The position numbers and the translations under genes are program-made. From Obesumbacterium proteus (lineage in GTDB: Bacteria > Pseudomonadota > Gammaproteobacteria > Enterobacterales > Enterobacteriaceae): 64,000 nucleotides of DNA. The stretch covers positions 4,340,001 to 4,404,000 of the forward strand of contig NZ_CP014608.1 in NCBI RefSeq assembly GCF_001586165.1. The letters run 5' to 3'. The stretch's first letter is position 1. The number at the start of each line of letters is the position of its first letter. Shown one piece after another: positions 17,737 through 26,590 of the stretch. The notes under the pieces were generated by a model. It did no database searches. It was given only the letters and a program-made list of their open reading frames with translations, and was not told where the DNA came from.

Positions 17737-19374
17737 TTATTTTGCCTGACGCTTCTGGTACTCACCGGCCGCTTTCACAAAACCAGCGAACAACGGATGT
17801 CCATCACGCGGCGTAGAAGTAAACTCTGGGTGGAACTGAGAGGCTACAAACCATGGGTGGTTTGGCAACTCAATGATTTCCACCAGCTTGTTATCCGCAG
17901 AACGGCCGGTCACACGTAGACCCGCGGCTTCAATCTGCTTCAACAGCATGTTGTTTACTTCATAGCGATGGCGATGACGTTCAACGATAGTTGGTGAACC
18001 GTACATCTGACGAACCAAACTTCCGTCGGCCAGATTACATTGTTGTCCACCTAAACGCATCGTGCCACCTAGGTCGCTTTCTTCTGTACGTACTTCTACG
18101 TTGCCTTCTTCGTCACGCCATTCTGAAATCAGCGCAACCACTGGATATTTGCAGTCTGGTACAAACTCGGTTGAGTTCGCATCAGCCATGCCTGCCACGT
18201 TACGGGCAAACTCCATCAGAGCAACCTGCATACCCAAGCAAATGCCCAGATATGGAATATTATTTTCACGCGCATAGCGTGCGGTAGCGATTTTGCCTTC
18301 GATACCACGGTAGCCAAAGCCGCCCGGTACCAAAATCGCATCCAGACCTTTCAGCAGTTCAACGCCTTTAGTCTCTACGTCTTGTGAATCGATAAGCTTG
18401 ATGTTCACAGTGACACGATTTTTCAGGCCGCCGTGCTTCAACGCTTCGATTACAGACTTATAAGCATCCGGTAATTCGATGTATTTACCGACCATACCGA
18501 TGGTCACTTCACCACCAGGATTGGCTTCTTCGTAAATCACCTGTTCCCATTCTGCCAGATTTGCTTCAGGACAGTTTAAGCTGAATCGTTTACAAATGTA
18601 ATCATCAAGTCCCTGAGATTTCAAGAGGCCTGGAATTTTATAAATAGAATCAACGTCCTTCAGAGAAATAACAGCTTTCTCAGGAACATTACAGAATAGC
18701 GCAATTTTTGCGCGCTCATTCGCAGGAACAGCGCGATCTGAACGGCAGATCAGCACATCAGGCTGAATACCGATAGACAGAAGCTCTTTTACAGAGTGCT
18801 GAGTAGGCTTAGTTTTCACTTCGCCAGCCGCCGCCAGATACGGCACCAAAGTCAGGTGCATATACATGGTGTGCTCGCGACCCACTTCTACCGCCATTTG
18901 GCGAATAGCTTCGAGGAATGGCAAGGATTCGATATCACCGACGGTACCGCCGATTTCAACCAGAACCACATCGTGACCTTCGCCACCTTCAAGGATGCGC
19001 TCTTTGATTGCATTAGTGATATGAGGAATAACCTGAACGGTAGCGCCCAGATAATCGCCACGACGCTCTTTACGCAGCACATCGGAATAGATGCGGCCAG
19101 TGGTAAAGTTATTGCGGCGGGACATTTTGGTACGGATGAAACGCTCGTAATGACCTAAATCCAGATCGGTTTCTGCGCCGTCTTCGGTGACGAAAACTTC
19201 TCCGTGCTGGATAGGGCTCATCGTGCCCGGATCGACGTTGATGTACGGATCCAGTTTCATCATGCTTACGTTGAGGCCACGGGCTTCAAGAATAGCCGCC
19301 AGGGAGGCTGCGGCAATGCCTTTACCCAGAGAGGATACAACCCCGCCGGTCACAAAAATATAATTAGTTGTCAT
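17737..19374 (-). CDS. pyrG: CTP synthase (PyrG)
   Basis: Makes CTP from UTP, ATP and glutamine. 545 residues, identical in length to E. coli PyrG. The N-terminal amidoligase domain has GGVVSSLGKGI at residue ~11. The C-terminal glutamine amidotransferase has its nucleophilic cysteine in LGICLGMQ (~379) and the His/Glu pair in QFHPEF (~515). The start was set at MTTNYIFVTGG (19374); the preceding in-frame residues lack support. Upstream in the same direction is mazG and downstream eno, the classical order. Confidence 0.98.
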   Translation of the reverse strand: MTTNYIFVTGGVVSSLGKGIAAASLAAILEARGLNVSMMKLDPYINVDPGTMSPIQHGEVFVTEDGAETDLDLGHYERFIRTKMSRRNNFTTGRIYSDVLRKERRGDYLGATVQVIPHITNAIKERILEGGEGHDVVLVEIGGTVGDIESLPFLEAIRQMAVEVGREHTMYMHLTLVPYLAAAGEVKTKPTQHSVKELLSIGIQPDVLICRSDRAVPANERAKIALFCNVPEKAVISLKDVDSIYKIPGLLKSQGLDDYICKRFSLNCPEANLAEWEQVIYEEANPGGEVTIGMVGKYIELPDAYKSVIEALKHGGLKNRVTVNIKLIDSQDVETKGVELLKGLDAILVPGGFGYRGIEGKIATARYARENNIPYLGICLGMQVALMEFARNVAGMADANSTEFVPDCKYPVVALISEWRDEEGNVEVRTEESDLGGTMRLGGQQCNLADGSLVRQMYGSPTIVERHRHRYEVNNMLLKQIEAAGLRVTGRSADNKLVEIIELPNHPWFVASQFHPEFTSTPRDGHPLFAGFVKAAGEYQKRQAK

Positions 19375-19683
19375 GCTGAACCTGAGAGTTAGGTTTAAAG
19401 ACGATGGAAGAACCAAGACGGGACAGTAGTATACCCGAACCTTTCATTTGCCACAAACGATCTCAGTGCCTAAGTCACATTTGTTTAGGGTAAAAGGTAT
19501 GACTAAATTCATTTAATCTTTAAATTACAATTAGATAAAAATTTCATTGGTAAAAAAAACCTATAAACCAACGATAGGTGGTGAAATTTGTTAAAACGGA
19601 TGATAACTCGAGACAAAAGGGTCTGGCGCAATACCGCCAAACCCAGTTAATTGGTGTCAGGATTTAGTTTAAAAATGCCGGCT
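19375..19683. other. pyrG-mazG intergenic region (309 bp)
   Basis: No gene. It contains the pyrG promoter region, AT-rich between about 19450 and 19600, and a hairpin just after mazG. I see no recognised operator or attenuator. Confidence 0.5.
19615..19644 (-). terminator. Possible terminator after mazG
   Basis: On the minus strand, the stem GGGTtTGGCG / CGCCAgACCC with one mismatch and a 6-nt loop is followed by TTTTGTC. The T-run is short, so termination may be partial and some pyrG transcription may read through from mazG. Confidence 0.45.
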
Positions 19684-20478
19684 TTATTGCCCTTCAGCCT
19701 TTTTCACCTGCTGCCAATGCGCTTCCATTTCATCAAGCGTGGCCTCTTCCATGGTTTTTCCGGAGGCGCGCACCGCATCTTCAACTGCACGGAAGCGACG
19801 TTCGAATTTGCGGTTGGCTGCTTGTAGAGCGTTTTCGGCTTTATGGCCTAAGTGACGCGATAAATTCACCGTTGCAAACAGCAGATCGCCAATTTCTTCG
19901 CCTAGCTTCTCCTCATCCACCACGGCCTGCTGCGCCTCATCCATCACTTCATCGATCTCCTCATACACCTTGCCTAACACCGGACCAAGCGTATCCCAAT
20001 CGAATCCTACTGCCGCGCAGCGTTTCTGGATTTTATAAGCCTTCATCAGCGCAGGCAGCGCATTCGGAATATCGTCCATTGATGAACTGAGATCTTTTTC
20101 AGCACGTTCCTGCGCCTTACGCTGCTCCCAGCGTGCTAGCGATGCTTCGGCACTTTCCGTGTGCTCAGCGGCAAAAACATGCGGATGACGGCGTTCTAAC
20201 TTATCGCTGATGGCATTACACACATCGTCAAAGTTAAACAACCCTTGTTCCTGCCCCATCTGCGCATAAAACACCACTTGAAATAACAGGTCGCCTAGCT
20301 CTTCGCGTAAGTCACTGAAATCTTCACGCTGAATCGCGTCAAGCACCTCATAAGTTTCTTCCAGCGTATAGGGCGCAATCGTGGAGAAAGTCTGCTTCTG
20401 ATCCCACGGGCAGCCGCGTTCCGGGTCGCGCAGGGTTTGCATGATGTTCAGCAGGCGTTGCATTGGGGAGGAAGTCAT
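19684..20478 (-). CDS. mazG: Nucleoside triphosphate pyrophosphohydrolase MazG
   Basis: Cytoplasmic all-alpha NTP pyrophosphatase that hydrolyses (d)NTPs and, in E. coli, lowers ppGpp. 264 residues (E. coli 263) with two MazG domains. The metal-binding acidic motifs are EETYEVLDAI and LREELGDLLFQ in the N-terminal half and EEIDEVMDEA and EEIGDLLFATVN in the C-terminal half. In E. coli mazG is preceded by relA-mazEF. Here its upstream side carries paaZ instead, no mazEF is present, and relA is 18 kb away. Confidence 0.96.
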   Translation of the reverse strand: MTSSPMQRLLNIMQTLRDPERGCPWDQKQTFSTIAPYTLEETYEVLDAIQREDFSDLREELGDLLFQVVFYAQMGQEQGLFNFDDVCNAISDKLERRHPHVFAAEHTESAEASLARWEQRKAQERAEKDLSSSMDDIPNALPALMKAYKIQKRCAAVGFDWDTLGPVLGKVYEEIDEVMDEAQQAVVDEEKLGEEIGDLLFATVNLSRHLGHKAENALQAANRKFERRFRAVEDAVRASGKTMEEATLDEMEAHWQQVKKAEGQ

Positions 20479-20493
20479 AGTGCAGCTCTCAGA

Positions 20494-20526
20494 GATAAAA
20501 AATAACCGCCGCAGAATGCGGCGGTT
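20494..20526 (-). terminator. Terminator downstream of paaZ
   Basis: A perfect 10-bp stem AACCGCCGCA / TGCGGCGGTT with a 3-nt loop is followed on the minus strand by ATTTTTTAT. It separates paaZ from mazG. Confidence 0.85.
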
Positions 20527-20549
20527 TCTGTGCTGACTATCTTACGGAT

Positions 20550-22622
20550 TTAAGCCGCAGGGATAAAGTCACCGTTTTGGCGCGTCACCAGCGTCAGAAT
20601 GCTGTACAGCGCCACCGGCTGCTGATGCTGATTGAGCACCTGCACATCCCACACCACTACGCCATGCGGTTTATCCTCGGCGGTTTTCTGAGCTTTTTTG
20701 ATTTTTTTCTTACAGGTTAAGCGAACCTGAATGGTATCGCCGATTTTCACCGGTTCGATAAAGCGCAGATTTTCCATGCCATAGTTGGCGATCACCGGCC
20801 CTACACCCGGATCGACAAACAGGCCTGCCGCCGCTGACACCACAAAATAACCATGCGCCACGCGCTCACCAAACAAGGATTCCGCCGCGCCAATTTTATC
20901 CATATGGGCATAGAAATGGTCACCGCTCAGGCAGCCAAAATTCACAATATCCGCTTCGGTGATCGTGCGACGTGCGGTCAGCAGGCTTTCACCAATCGCC
21001 AACTGTTCGAAATATTTTCGGAATGGATGAACCTGTTCTTCCACCACATCAGCACCGCGTACCCATTCGCGACCAATCGCCGCCAGCATCGTTGGGCTTC
21101 CTTGAATCGCGGTGCGCTGCATGTAGTGTTTTACCGCACGTAAGCCCCCCAGCTCTTCACCACCACCGGCTCGCCCTGGGCCACCATGTACCAACATGGG
21201 CAACGGCGAACCATGGCCGGTTGATTCTACGGCCGCATGGCGATCCAAAATCAGCATGCGCCCATGAGCACACGCCGTTGCGCGGATAATTTTTGCCGCA
21301 ATCTGCTCATCCGCAGTCACCAGCGACCCTGCTAAACTCCCCTGCCCCAGCAACGCTAATTCAACCGCTTGCTCTGCATTTTGATACGGCATCAGCGTCG
21401 CAACGGGCCCGAATGCTTCAGTGCCATGCACGGCCTGATGCGTGAAAGGATCGGCACAGTAAAGCAGCGTCGGAGGATAAAATGCGCCGTTTTCAGCACC
21501 GTTTCCGGTTAATTGCAGCGCCGAAAGCGAGCCACCGCACAAAGGTTCACAGCCGTTGCGCAGCAGATAATCAACTTTTTGCTGTACGTCATCACGCTGC
21601 TCAAGATTGACCAATGCGCCCATACGCACATCGGGATGCGCTGGGTCGCCCACCGTGACACCGCCCAGACGTTTAAGCAACGCTTGTTGAACGGCGTCCA
21701 TTTGCGCTGCGGGCACAATGACACGACGAATAGCGGTACACTTTTGCCCCGCTTTTGTGGTCATTTCTCGCACCACTTCTTTGATGAAAATCGCGAACTC
21801 AGGCATCTCAGGCGTAACATCTTCGCCTAAAATGCAGCAGTTGAGCGAGTCGGCCTCCATAGTAAAAGCGATGGATTTTTGTAATAAACGGGGATGTGAA
21901 CGCAGCTTCTGGCCAGTTTGGGCAGAACCGGTGAAAGTCACCGCGTCCTGATAGTCCAAGTGCTCAAAGATATCGCCGACGCCGCCGCAGATAAGCTGCA
22001 ACGCCCCTTCGGGCACCAATCCACTCTCAATAATCAGTTTAACCATAGCCTGAGTGAGCTGCGCCGACGCTGTTGCCGGCTTGATGATCGCAGGCATCCC
22101 CGCCAACCATGTTGGTGCCAGTTTTTCCAGCATTCCCCAGCAAGGGAAGTTAAACGCGTTGATGTGCAGCGCAACGCCGGGACGAGACGTTATGACATGA
22201 CGAGCGGCAAACTGTGATTGCTTGGAGAGAGGAATTAATTCGTCTTCAGGCCAAAGGGTATCGTCGGGAAGCTCACGCCCAGCCAAGCCTGCATAGGCAA
22301 ACAGCGTCGCAATACCGCCTTCAATATCCACCCAACCATCACCGCGCGTGGCTCCGGTTTCAGCCGAAATCTGATACAGCGATTCTTTGTGAGCCAGCAG
22401 GTGCTTGGCTACCGCTTTCATCATTTGCGCTCGCTGTTGGAACGTCATCGCGGCCAACGCTTTGCCGCCGTGCTGACGCGCATAGTCCAAGCTTTCAGCC
22501 AGCGGTAAACCATCTGAACACACCTGATACAGCGCTTCGCCGCTCACAGCGTGGTGGATCGCTCGCTCTTTGCCCTGCCCATATGCCCAGACACCTGAAA
22601 TATAACTAGTTAACTGCTGCAT
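20550..22622 (-). CDS. paaZ: Bifunctional oxepin-CoA hydrolase / 3-oxo-5,6-dehydrosuberyl-CoA semialdehyde dehydrogenase (PaaZ)
   Basis: Ring-opening enzyme of aerobic phenylacetate catabolism. The N-terminal ~520 residues are an aldehyde dehydrogenase with the catalytic cysteine in GQKCTAIRR and the general base in the EADSLN stretch. The C-terminal ~150 residues are a MaoC-like R-hydratase with the motif SGDHFYAHMD. 690 residues against 681 in E. coli. The start MQQLTSY (22622) was chosen because GGAGG lies just upstream; the extension from 22634 would contain that ribosome site. Divergent from paaA across a 319-bp control region. Confidence 0.96.
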   Translation of the reverse strand: MQQLTSYISGVWAYGQGKERAIHHAVSGEALYQVCSDGLPLAESLDYARQHGGKALAAMTFQQRAQMMKAVAKHLLAHKESLYQISAETGATRGDGWVDIEGGIATLFAYAGLAGRELPDDTLWPEDELIPLSKQSQFAARHVITSRPGVALHINAFNFPCWGMLEKLAPTWLAGMPAIIKPATASAQLTQAMVKLIIESGLVPEGALQLICGGVGDIFEHLDYQDAVTFTGSAQTGQKLRSHPRLLQKSIAFTMEADSLNCCILGEDVTPEMPEFAIFIKEVVREMTTKAGQKCTAIRRVIVPAAQMDAVQQALLKRLGGVTVGDPAHPDVRMGALVNLEQRDDVQQKVDYLLRNGCEPLCGGSLSALQLTGNGAENGAFYPPTLLYCADPFTHQAVHGTEAFGPVATLMPYQNAEQAVELALLGQGSLAGSLVTADEQIAAKIIRATACAHGRMLILDRHAAVESTGHGSPLPMLVHGGPGRAGGGEELGGLRAVKHYMQRTAIQGSPTMLAAIGREWVRGADVVEEQVHPFRKYFEQLAIGESLLTARRTITEADIVNFGCLSGDHFYAHMDKIGAAESLFGERVAHGYFVVSAAAGLFVDPGVGPVIANYGMENLRFIEPVKIGDTIQVRLTCKKKIKKAQKTAEDKPHGVVVWDVQVLNQHQQPVALYSILTLVTRQNGDFIPAA

Positions 22623-22941
22623 CCTACCCTCCAAGCTTCACTTTATGACTAAATATTTAGCCAAGGTGTATCACATTATTTTAGGTATTCGCCACTCATT
22701 AATTTAACAAAATAGAAACACATCGCATTTTAAAAAAGCATCCATCAAGCTTGGCAAATCTTTACAACAAATCAACTTACTGTTTTTAAACAGTTAAAAA
22801 TAAAATCCTGTGACCTGTACGACAAATGCGCACAATAAGTGTTTGATCTTTTTGTTATCAGAATGTAGCTTTTTAGTTATTGAAAGTGATTCACAATTTA
22901 AATTAAAACTTAAAACATTCGAATCATTAAGTGAGGAAGCA
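22623..22941. promoter_or_regulatory. Divergent paaZ / paaA control region (319 bp)
   Basis: AT-rich gap with no gene. It should contain the leftward paaZ promoter and rightward paaA promoter. In E. coli both are repressed by PaaX and need CRP and IHF. I can read a PaaX-type site near paaA but no convincing full CRP site. Confidence 0.6.
22887..22926. promoter_or_regulatory. Putative PaaX operator upstream of paaA
   Basis: The two half-sites TGATTC (22887-22892) and GAATCA (22921-22926) form an inverted repeat with a 28-nt spacer. E. coli PaaX is reported to recognise TGATTC and GAATCA with a spacer of about 27 nt. The right half lies 15 bp before the paaA ATG, in the expected leader. Confidence 0.65.
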
Positions 22942-23886
22942 ATGACCCAAAACGCTCAACATCAGGCGCTCTTCGAGGCAAAAATTGCCGCAGATACGTC
23001 GATAGAAGCCAAAGACTGGATGCCAGATGCCTACCGGCAAAACCTCATCCGTCAAATTGGTCAGCATGCGCATTCAGAAGTCATCGGGATGCTACCAGAA
23101 GCCAACTGGATCACTCGAGCACCCAGCCTGCGCCGCAAAGCCGTGCTGCTAGCGAAAGTGCAGGATGAAGCAGGACATGGTTTGTATCTGTACAGCGCTG
23201 CGGAAACGCTGGGCTGTTCACGCCAAGACATCTACCAAAAGATGCTCGACGGCAAAATGAAATACTCCTCGATCTTCAATTACCCAACACCGAGCTGGGC
23301 TGACGTTGGCGTCATCGGCTGGTTGGTTGACGGTGCCGCTATCGTTAACCAAGTGGCTTTGTGCCGTGCCTCCTATGGCCCCTACGCTCGCGCCATGATC
23401 AAAGTCTGTAAGGAAGAAAGTTTCCATCAGCGTCAAGGCTATGAGGCCGTTACGGTGCTGGCTAACGGCACCGCGGAGCAACGCGCCATGCTGCAAGATT
23501 CCATCAACCGTTTCTGGTGGCCGGTGCTGATGATGTTCGGCCCTAACGACAGCGATTCCCCACACAGCGCACAAAGCATGGCTTGGAAAATCAAACGCCA
23601 TAGCAATGACGAGCTGCGCCAGAAGTTTGTTGATAACACGGTGCCGCAGTTAGAAGCGCTTGGCATGACTGCGCCTGACAAAGATTTGGTATGGGACGAA
23701 GCCACCGGACATTACCGCTTTGGCGAAATCGACTGGAGCGAGTTTTATCAAGTTCTCAAAGGCCAAGGCCTCTGCAACCACGAGCGCCTGAGTGCTAAAC
23801 GCCGCGCTTGGGAAGAAGGCAGTTGGGTACGTGATGCCGCAATGGCCCACGCAGAAAAATCTGCCACCAACGCCACCGCGGCATAA
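22942..23886 (+). CDS. paaA: 1,2-phenylacetyl-CoA epoxidase, catalytic subunit A
   Basis: Catalytic di-iron subunit of the PaaABCE monooxygenase that epoxidises the ring of phenylacetyl-CoA with O2. 314 residues from the ATG at 22942 (MTQNAQH), preceded by GAGGAAG; a longer frame upstream lacks support. Iron ligands are visible in DEAGHGLYLYSAAE and KEESFHQRQ (two E/H-type motifs in the ferritin-like helix bundle), and further conserved residues are in FNYPTPSWADVG. First gene of an eleven-gene run, paaABCDEFGHIJK, all rightward. Confidence 0.97.
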   Translation: MTQNAQHQALFEAKIAADTSIEAKDWMPDAYRQNLIRQIGQHAHSEVIGMLPEANWITRAPSLRRKAVLLAKVQDEAGHGLYLYSAAETLGCSRQDIYQKMLDGKMKYSSIFNYPTPSWADVGVIGWLVDGAAIVNQVALCRASYGPYARAMIKVCKEESFHQRQGYEAVTVLANGTAEQRAMLQDSINRFWWPVLMMFGPNDSDSPHSAQSMAWKIKRHSNDELRQKFVDNTVPQLEALGMTAPDKDLVWDEATGHYRFGEIDWSEFYQVLKGQGLCNHERLSAKRRAWEEGSWVRDAAMAHAEKSATNATAA

Positions 23887-23900
23887 ACAAGGAAATCCAA

Positions 23901-24188
23901 ATGACTCAAGCACACTGGCCACTTTACGAAGTTTTTGTTCGTAGCAAACAAGGATTAGCCCACCGCCACGTTGGCAGCCTTCATGCCGCAGACGATCAAA
24001 TGGCATTGGAAAACGCGCGCGATGCTTACACTCGCCGCAACGAAGGCTGTTCAATCTGGGTGGTGAAATCGGAATATTTAGTGGCATCGCAGCCGGAAGA
24101 TCGCGCCGCATTCTTTGATCCGTCAGACGATAAGGTCTACCGCCACCCGACGTTTTACACCATTCCTGACGGCATCAAGAACATGTGA
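23901..24188 (+). CDS. paaB: 1,2-phenylacetyl-CoA epoxidase, subunit B
   Basis: Small 95-residue subunit that bridges the PaaAC heterodimers of the epoxidase. Visible family signatures are WPLYEVFVRSKQGLAHRHVG (split here: WPLYEVFVR, GLAHRHVG), LHAADDQMALENARD and IWVVKSEYL. It lies 14 bp after paaA, preceded by AAGGAAA. Essential for epoxidase activity in studied homologues, though it has no cofactor. Confidence 0.97.
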   Translation: MTQAHWPLYEVFVRSKQGLAHRHVGSLHAADDQMALENARDAYTRRNEGCSIWVVKSEYLVASQPEDRAAFFDPSDDKVYRHPTFYTIPDGIKNM

Positions 24189-24196
24189 GGCAACTG

Positions 24197-24970
24197 ATGA
24201 CAACGTTAAATCAAGACCTCATCCAATACGTACTGCGCCAAGCCGATACGCCGCTCATTTTAGCCCAGCGCCTGTGTGCCTGGTGCAGCCATGCGCCTGA
24301 GCTAGAAATCGACCTCGCGCTCTCAAACATCGGGCTGGATCTGCTCGGGCAGGCACGCAACTTCTACAGCTACGCCGCCGAATTATCTGGTGAGCTATCC
24401 GGTGAGAACGTCGACGAAGATAGCTTGGCATTTGGGCGTGACGATCTGGCGTTCTGCAATCTGCTTTTGGCTGAACAGCCGAACGGCGGTTTCAACGACA
24501 CCTTGGTGCGTCAGTTTTTCCTCGATACCTATCATTTTCTGCTGCACCAAGGCTTAAGCCAAAGCAGCGATCCACAGCTAGCCGCTATCGGTGCCAAATC
24601 ACTGAAAGAGGCTGAATACCACCTACGTTTCAGCCGTGGCTGGATGATCCGCCTCGGTGACGGCACCGAACTAAGCCAGAAAAAAATGCAGCAGGCGATC
24701 AACGATCTGTGGCGTTTCACCGGCGAACTGTTCCACAGCGATGACGTTGAACGTTGTCTTGCGGAGCAAGGTATCGCCGTCAATCCTGAAAGCCTTCAGG
24801 CTCCGTGGCTGCAAATCGTGCAGCAGGTTCTGCAAGAAGCCACCTTACAGCTTCCTGAAGAAGAGGCTTACCGCCACGGCGGAAAACAGGGCAAACACAC
24901 GGAACATCTTGGATTCATGCTGGCAGAAATGCAGTTTCTACAGCGCGCTTATCCGGGCTGTCGCTGGTAA
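24197..24970 (+). CDS. paaC: 1,2-phenylacetyl-CoA epoxidase, structural subunit C
   Basis: Structural partner of PaaA in the epoxidase heterodimer. It has the same ferritin-like fold but lacks the metal centre in characterised homologues. 257 residues (E. coli 248). Conserved stretches are HAPELEIDLALSNIGLD and AEYHLRFSRGW. The start MTTLNQ (24197) follows GTGAGG at a good distance, and the preceding in-frame codons overlap that site. 8 bp after paaB. Confidence 0.96.
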   Translation: MTTLNQDLIQYVLRQADTPLILAQRLCAWCSHAPELEIDLALSNIGLDLLGQARNFYSYAAELSGELSGENVDEDSLAFGRDDLAFCNLLLAEQPNGGFNDTLVRQFFLDTYHFLLHQGLSQSSDPQLAAIGAKSLKEAEYHLRFSRGWMIRLGDGTELSQKKMQQAINDLWRFTGELFHSDDVERCLAEQGIAVNPESLQAPWLQIVQQVLQEATLQLPEEEAYRHGGKQGKHTEHLGFMLAEMQFLQRAYPGCRW

Positions 24971-24997
24971 CGCTGCAACGGGGAACAGGAGAAGATC

Positions 24998-25507
24998 ATG
25001 GAACAACGTCAACCACTCAATAGCCTGTTAACGCCAGAGATCCATCAGATCTGGCAATGCCTGCATGAGATTAGCGATCCTGAATTGCCAGTGCTCTCGA
25101 TCACCGATCTTGGCATGGTGCGCGGCGTTTCCCCTCTGAAAAACGGCTGGCTGGTCACGTTTACCCCCACCTACTCCGGCTGCCCTGCAACGGAGTTTCT
25201 CATCGACGCGATTCAAACCACGCTAACCGCCGCTGGCTTTTCCCCGATCAAAGTCGAAATCCGGCTCAGTCCGGCATGGACAACCGACTGGATGAATGCC
25301 GAAGCCAAAAAGCGTCTGCGTGAATACGGCGTTGCGCCTCCGCAAGGGCTGGCCTGTGAAAAACCGCTTTCCTCCGGCGCGGTGCAGTGCCCGCAATGCG
25401 GCAGCCATGAAACTCAGAAGATCAGCGAATTTGGCTCCACCGCCTGTAAAGCGTTGTACCGCTGCAAGCAGTGTCTTGAGCCTTTCGATTACTTCAAATG
25501 CATTTAA
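24998..25507 (+). CDS. paaD: Phenylacetate degradation protein PaaD (DUF59 Fe-S assembly factor)
   Basis: Thought to help mature the iron-sulphur or di-iron centre of the phenylacetyl-CoA epoxidase; not part of the purified complex. The N-terminal MIP18/DUF59 domain has DPELPVLSITDLGM (residues ~26-40) and a cysteine in TYSGCPATE. The C-terminal 45 residues contain a four-cysteine metal-binding knuckle, CPQCG...CKQC. 169 residues, against about 165 in E. coli. AGGAG precedes the ATG. Confidence 0.95.
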   Translation: MEQRQPLNSLLTPEIHQIWQCLHEISDPELPVLSITDLGMVRGVSPLKNGWLVTFTPTYSGCPATEFLIDAIQTTLTAAGFSPIKVEIRLSPAWTTDWMNAEAKKRLREYGVAPPQGLACEKPLSSGAVQCPQCGSHETQKISEFGSTACKALYRCKQCLEPFDYFKCI

Positions 25508-25522
25508 GAGGCCGCGAGAAAA

Positions 25523-26581
25523 ATGACCGTATTTCACCGTTTAAGTATTGCCGCCATTGAGCGGGAAACCCCAGAGGCCGTAGCGATTACGCTGAGAGTG
25601 CCCGACGAGTTAAAAACGCATTATCGTTATAAGCCGGGGCAGCATCTCACGCTCAAGGCAAACGTTAACGGCGAAGAACTGCGTCGCTGTTACTCCATTT
25701 GCAGCTCGCCACAGGATGGCGTGCTACAGATTGGCGTGAAAGCTATCCATCAAGGGCGCTTTTCTTCCTTCGTCAATCAGCAGCTCAACGTGGGCGATGC
25801 GCTAGAAGTGATGTTGCCACAGGGGCGCTTTGGCTATCAGCCTACTGCCGAACGCCAAGGCAACTATCTGGCTATCGCGGCAGGTTCGGGCATCACCCCG
25901 ATGCTCTCGATCATTAAAACCACGCTGCTTCTGGAGCCGAAAAGCGAATTCACCCTGATCTACGGCAATCGCACCAGTCGCTCCATCATGTTTAAAGAAG
26001 CGCTGTGCGATCTCAAAAATCGCTTCCCACAGCGTTTGCAAATTCTCTATCTGTTTAGCCAAGAAAGCTTGGACAGTCCGCTGCTTAATGGCCGTATCGA
26101 CAGCGAACGTTTAAGCCTGATGGGCAAATCACTGTTGGATTTCACCACGTTCGATCAAGCGTTTATCTGCGGCCCTGAAAGCATGATGGACGATGCCCAC
26201 ACCACGCTCGAGGCCGCGGGAATGGCCGCGGAAAATATTCATAGTGAACGCTTTAACACCGCCGGTATCAGCGTGCGCCCTGCGAATATGACCGAGCGAG
26301 AGCAAACCATGGTGGAAATCCAATTGGATGGCCGCCGCGTGAATATCGCCATGAGCGCACAGGATGACAGCATTCTGGACGCGGCGCTGCGCCAAGGTGC
26401 CGATTTACCCTATGCCTGCAAAGGCGGCGTATGCGCTACCTGCAAATGCAAACTCAAATCTGGCGAAGTGGAAATGGGGGTCAATTACAGCCTAGAACCC
26501 GATCAGCTCGCAGCCGGTTATATCCTCAGTTGCCAGTCGTGGCCGAAAGGCGACGGCGTAGTGCTCGACTTCGACGTCTAA
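25523..26581 (+). CDS. paaE: 1,2-phenylacetyl-CoA epoxidase, reductase subunit E
   Basis: NADPH-dependent flavin/iron-sulphur reductase that feeds electrons to PaaA. The N-terminal ferredoxin-reductase region has the FAD motif RRCYSICSS (~52-60) and the NADP-site GSGITPMLS (~118). The C-terminal plant-type ferredoxin has cysteines in YACKGGVCATC and a fourth in LSCQSWP, which ligate a [2Fe-2S] cluster. 352 residues, against about 356 in E. coli. 15 bp after paaD. Confidence 0.97.
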   Translation: MTVFHRLSIAAIERETPEAVAITLRVPDELKTHYRYKPGQHLTLKANVNGEELRRCYSICSSPQDGVLQIGVKAIHQGRFSSFVNQQLNVGDALEVMLPQGRFGYQPTAERQGNYLAIAAGSGITPMLSIIKTTLLLEPKSEFTLIYGNRTSRSIMFKEALCDLKNRFPQRLQILYLFSQESLDSPLLNGRIDSERLSLMGKSLLDFTTFDQAFICGPESMMDDAHTTLEAAGMAAENIHSERFNTAGISVRPANMTEREQTMVEIQLDGRRVNIAMSAQDDSILDAALRQGADLPYACKGGVCATCKCKLKSGEVEMGVNYSLEPDQLAAGYILSCQSWPKGDGVVLDFDV

Positions 26582-26590
26582 GGAAATCCC

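Noticed and set aside
22661..22680. CRP site in the paaZ leader (GTGTATCACAT)
   Set aside because: Only one half (TCACA) is good; the partner 11 bp away does not resemble TGTGA.
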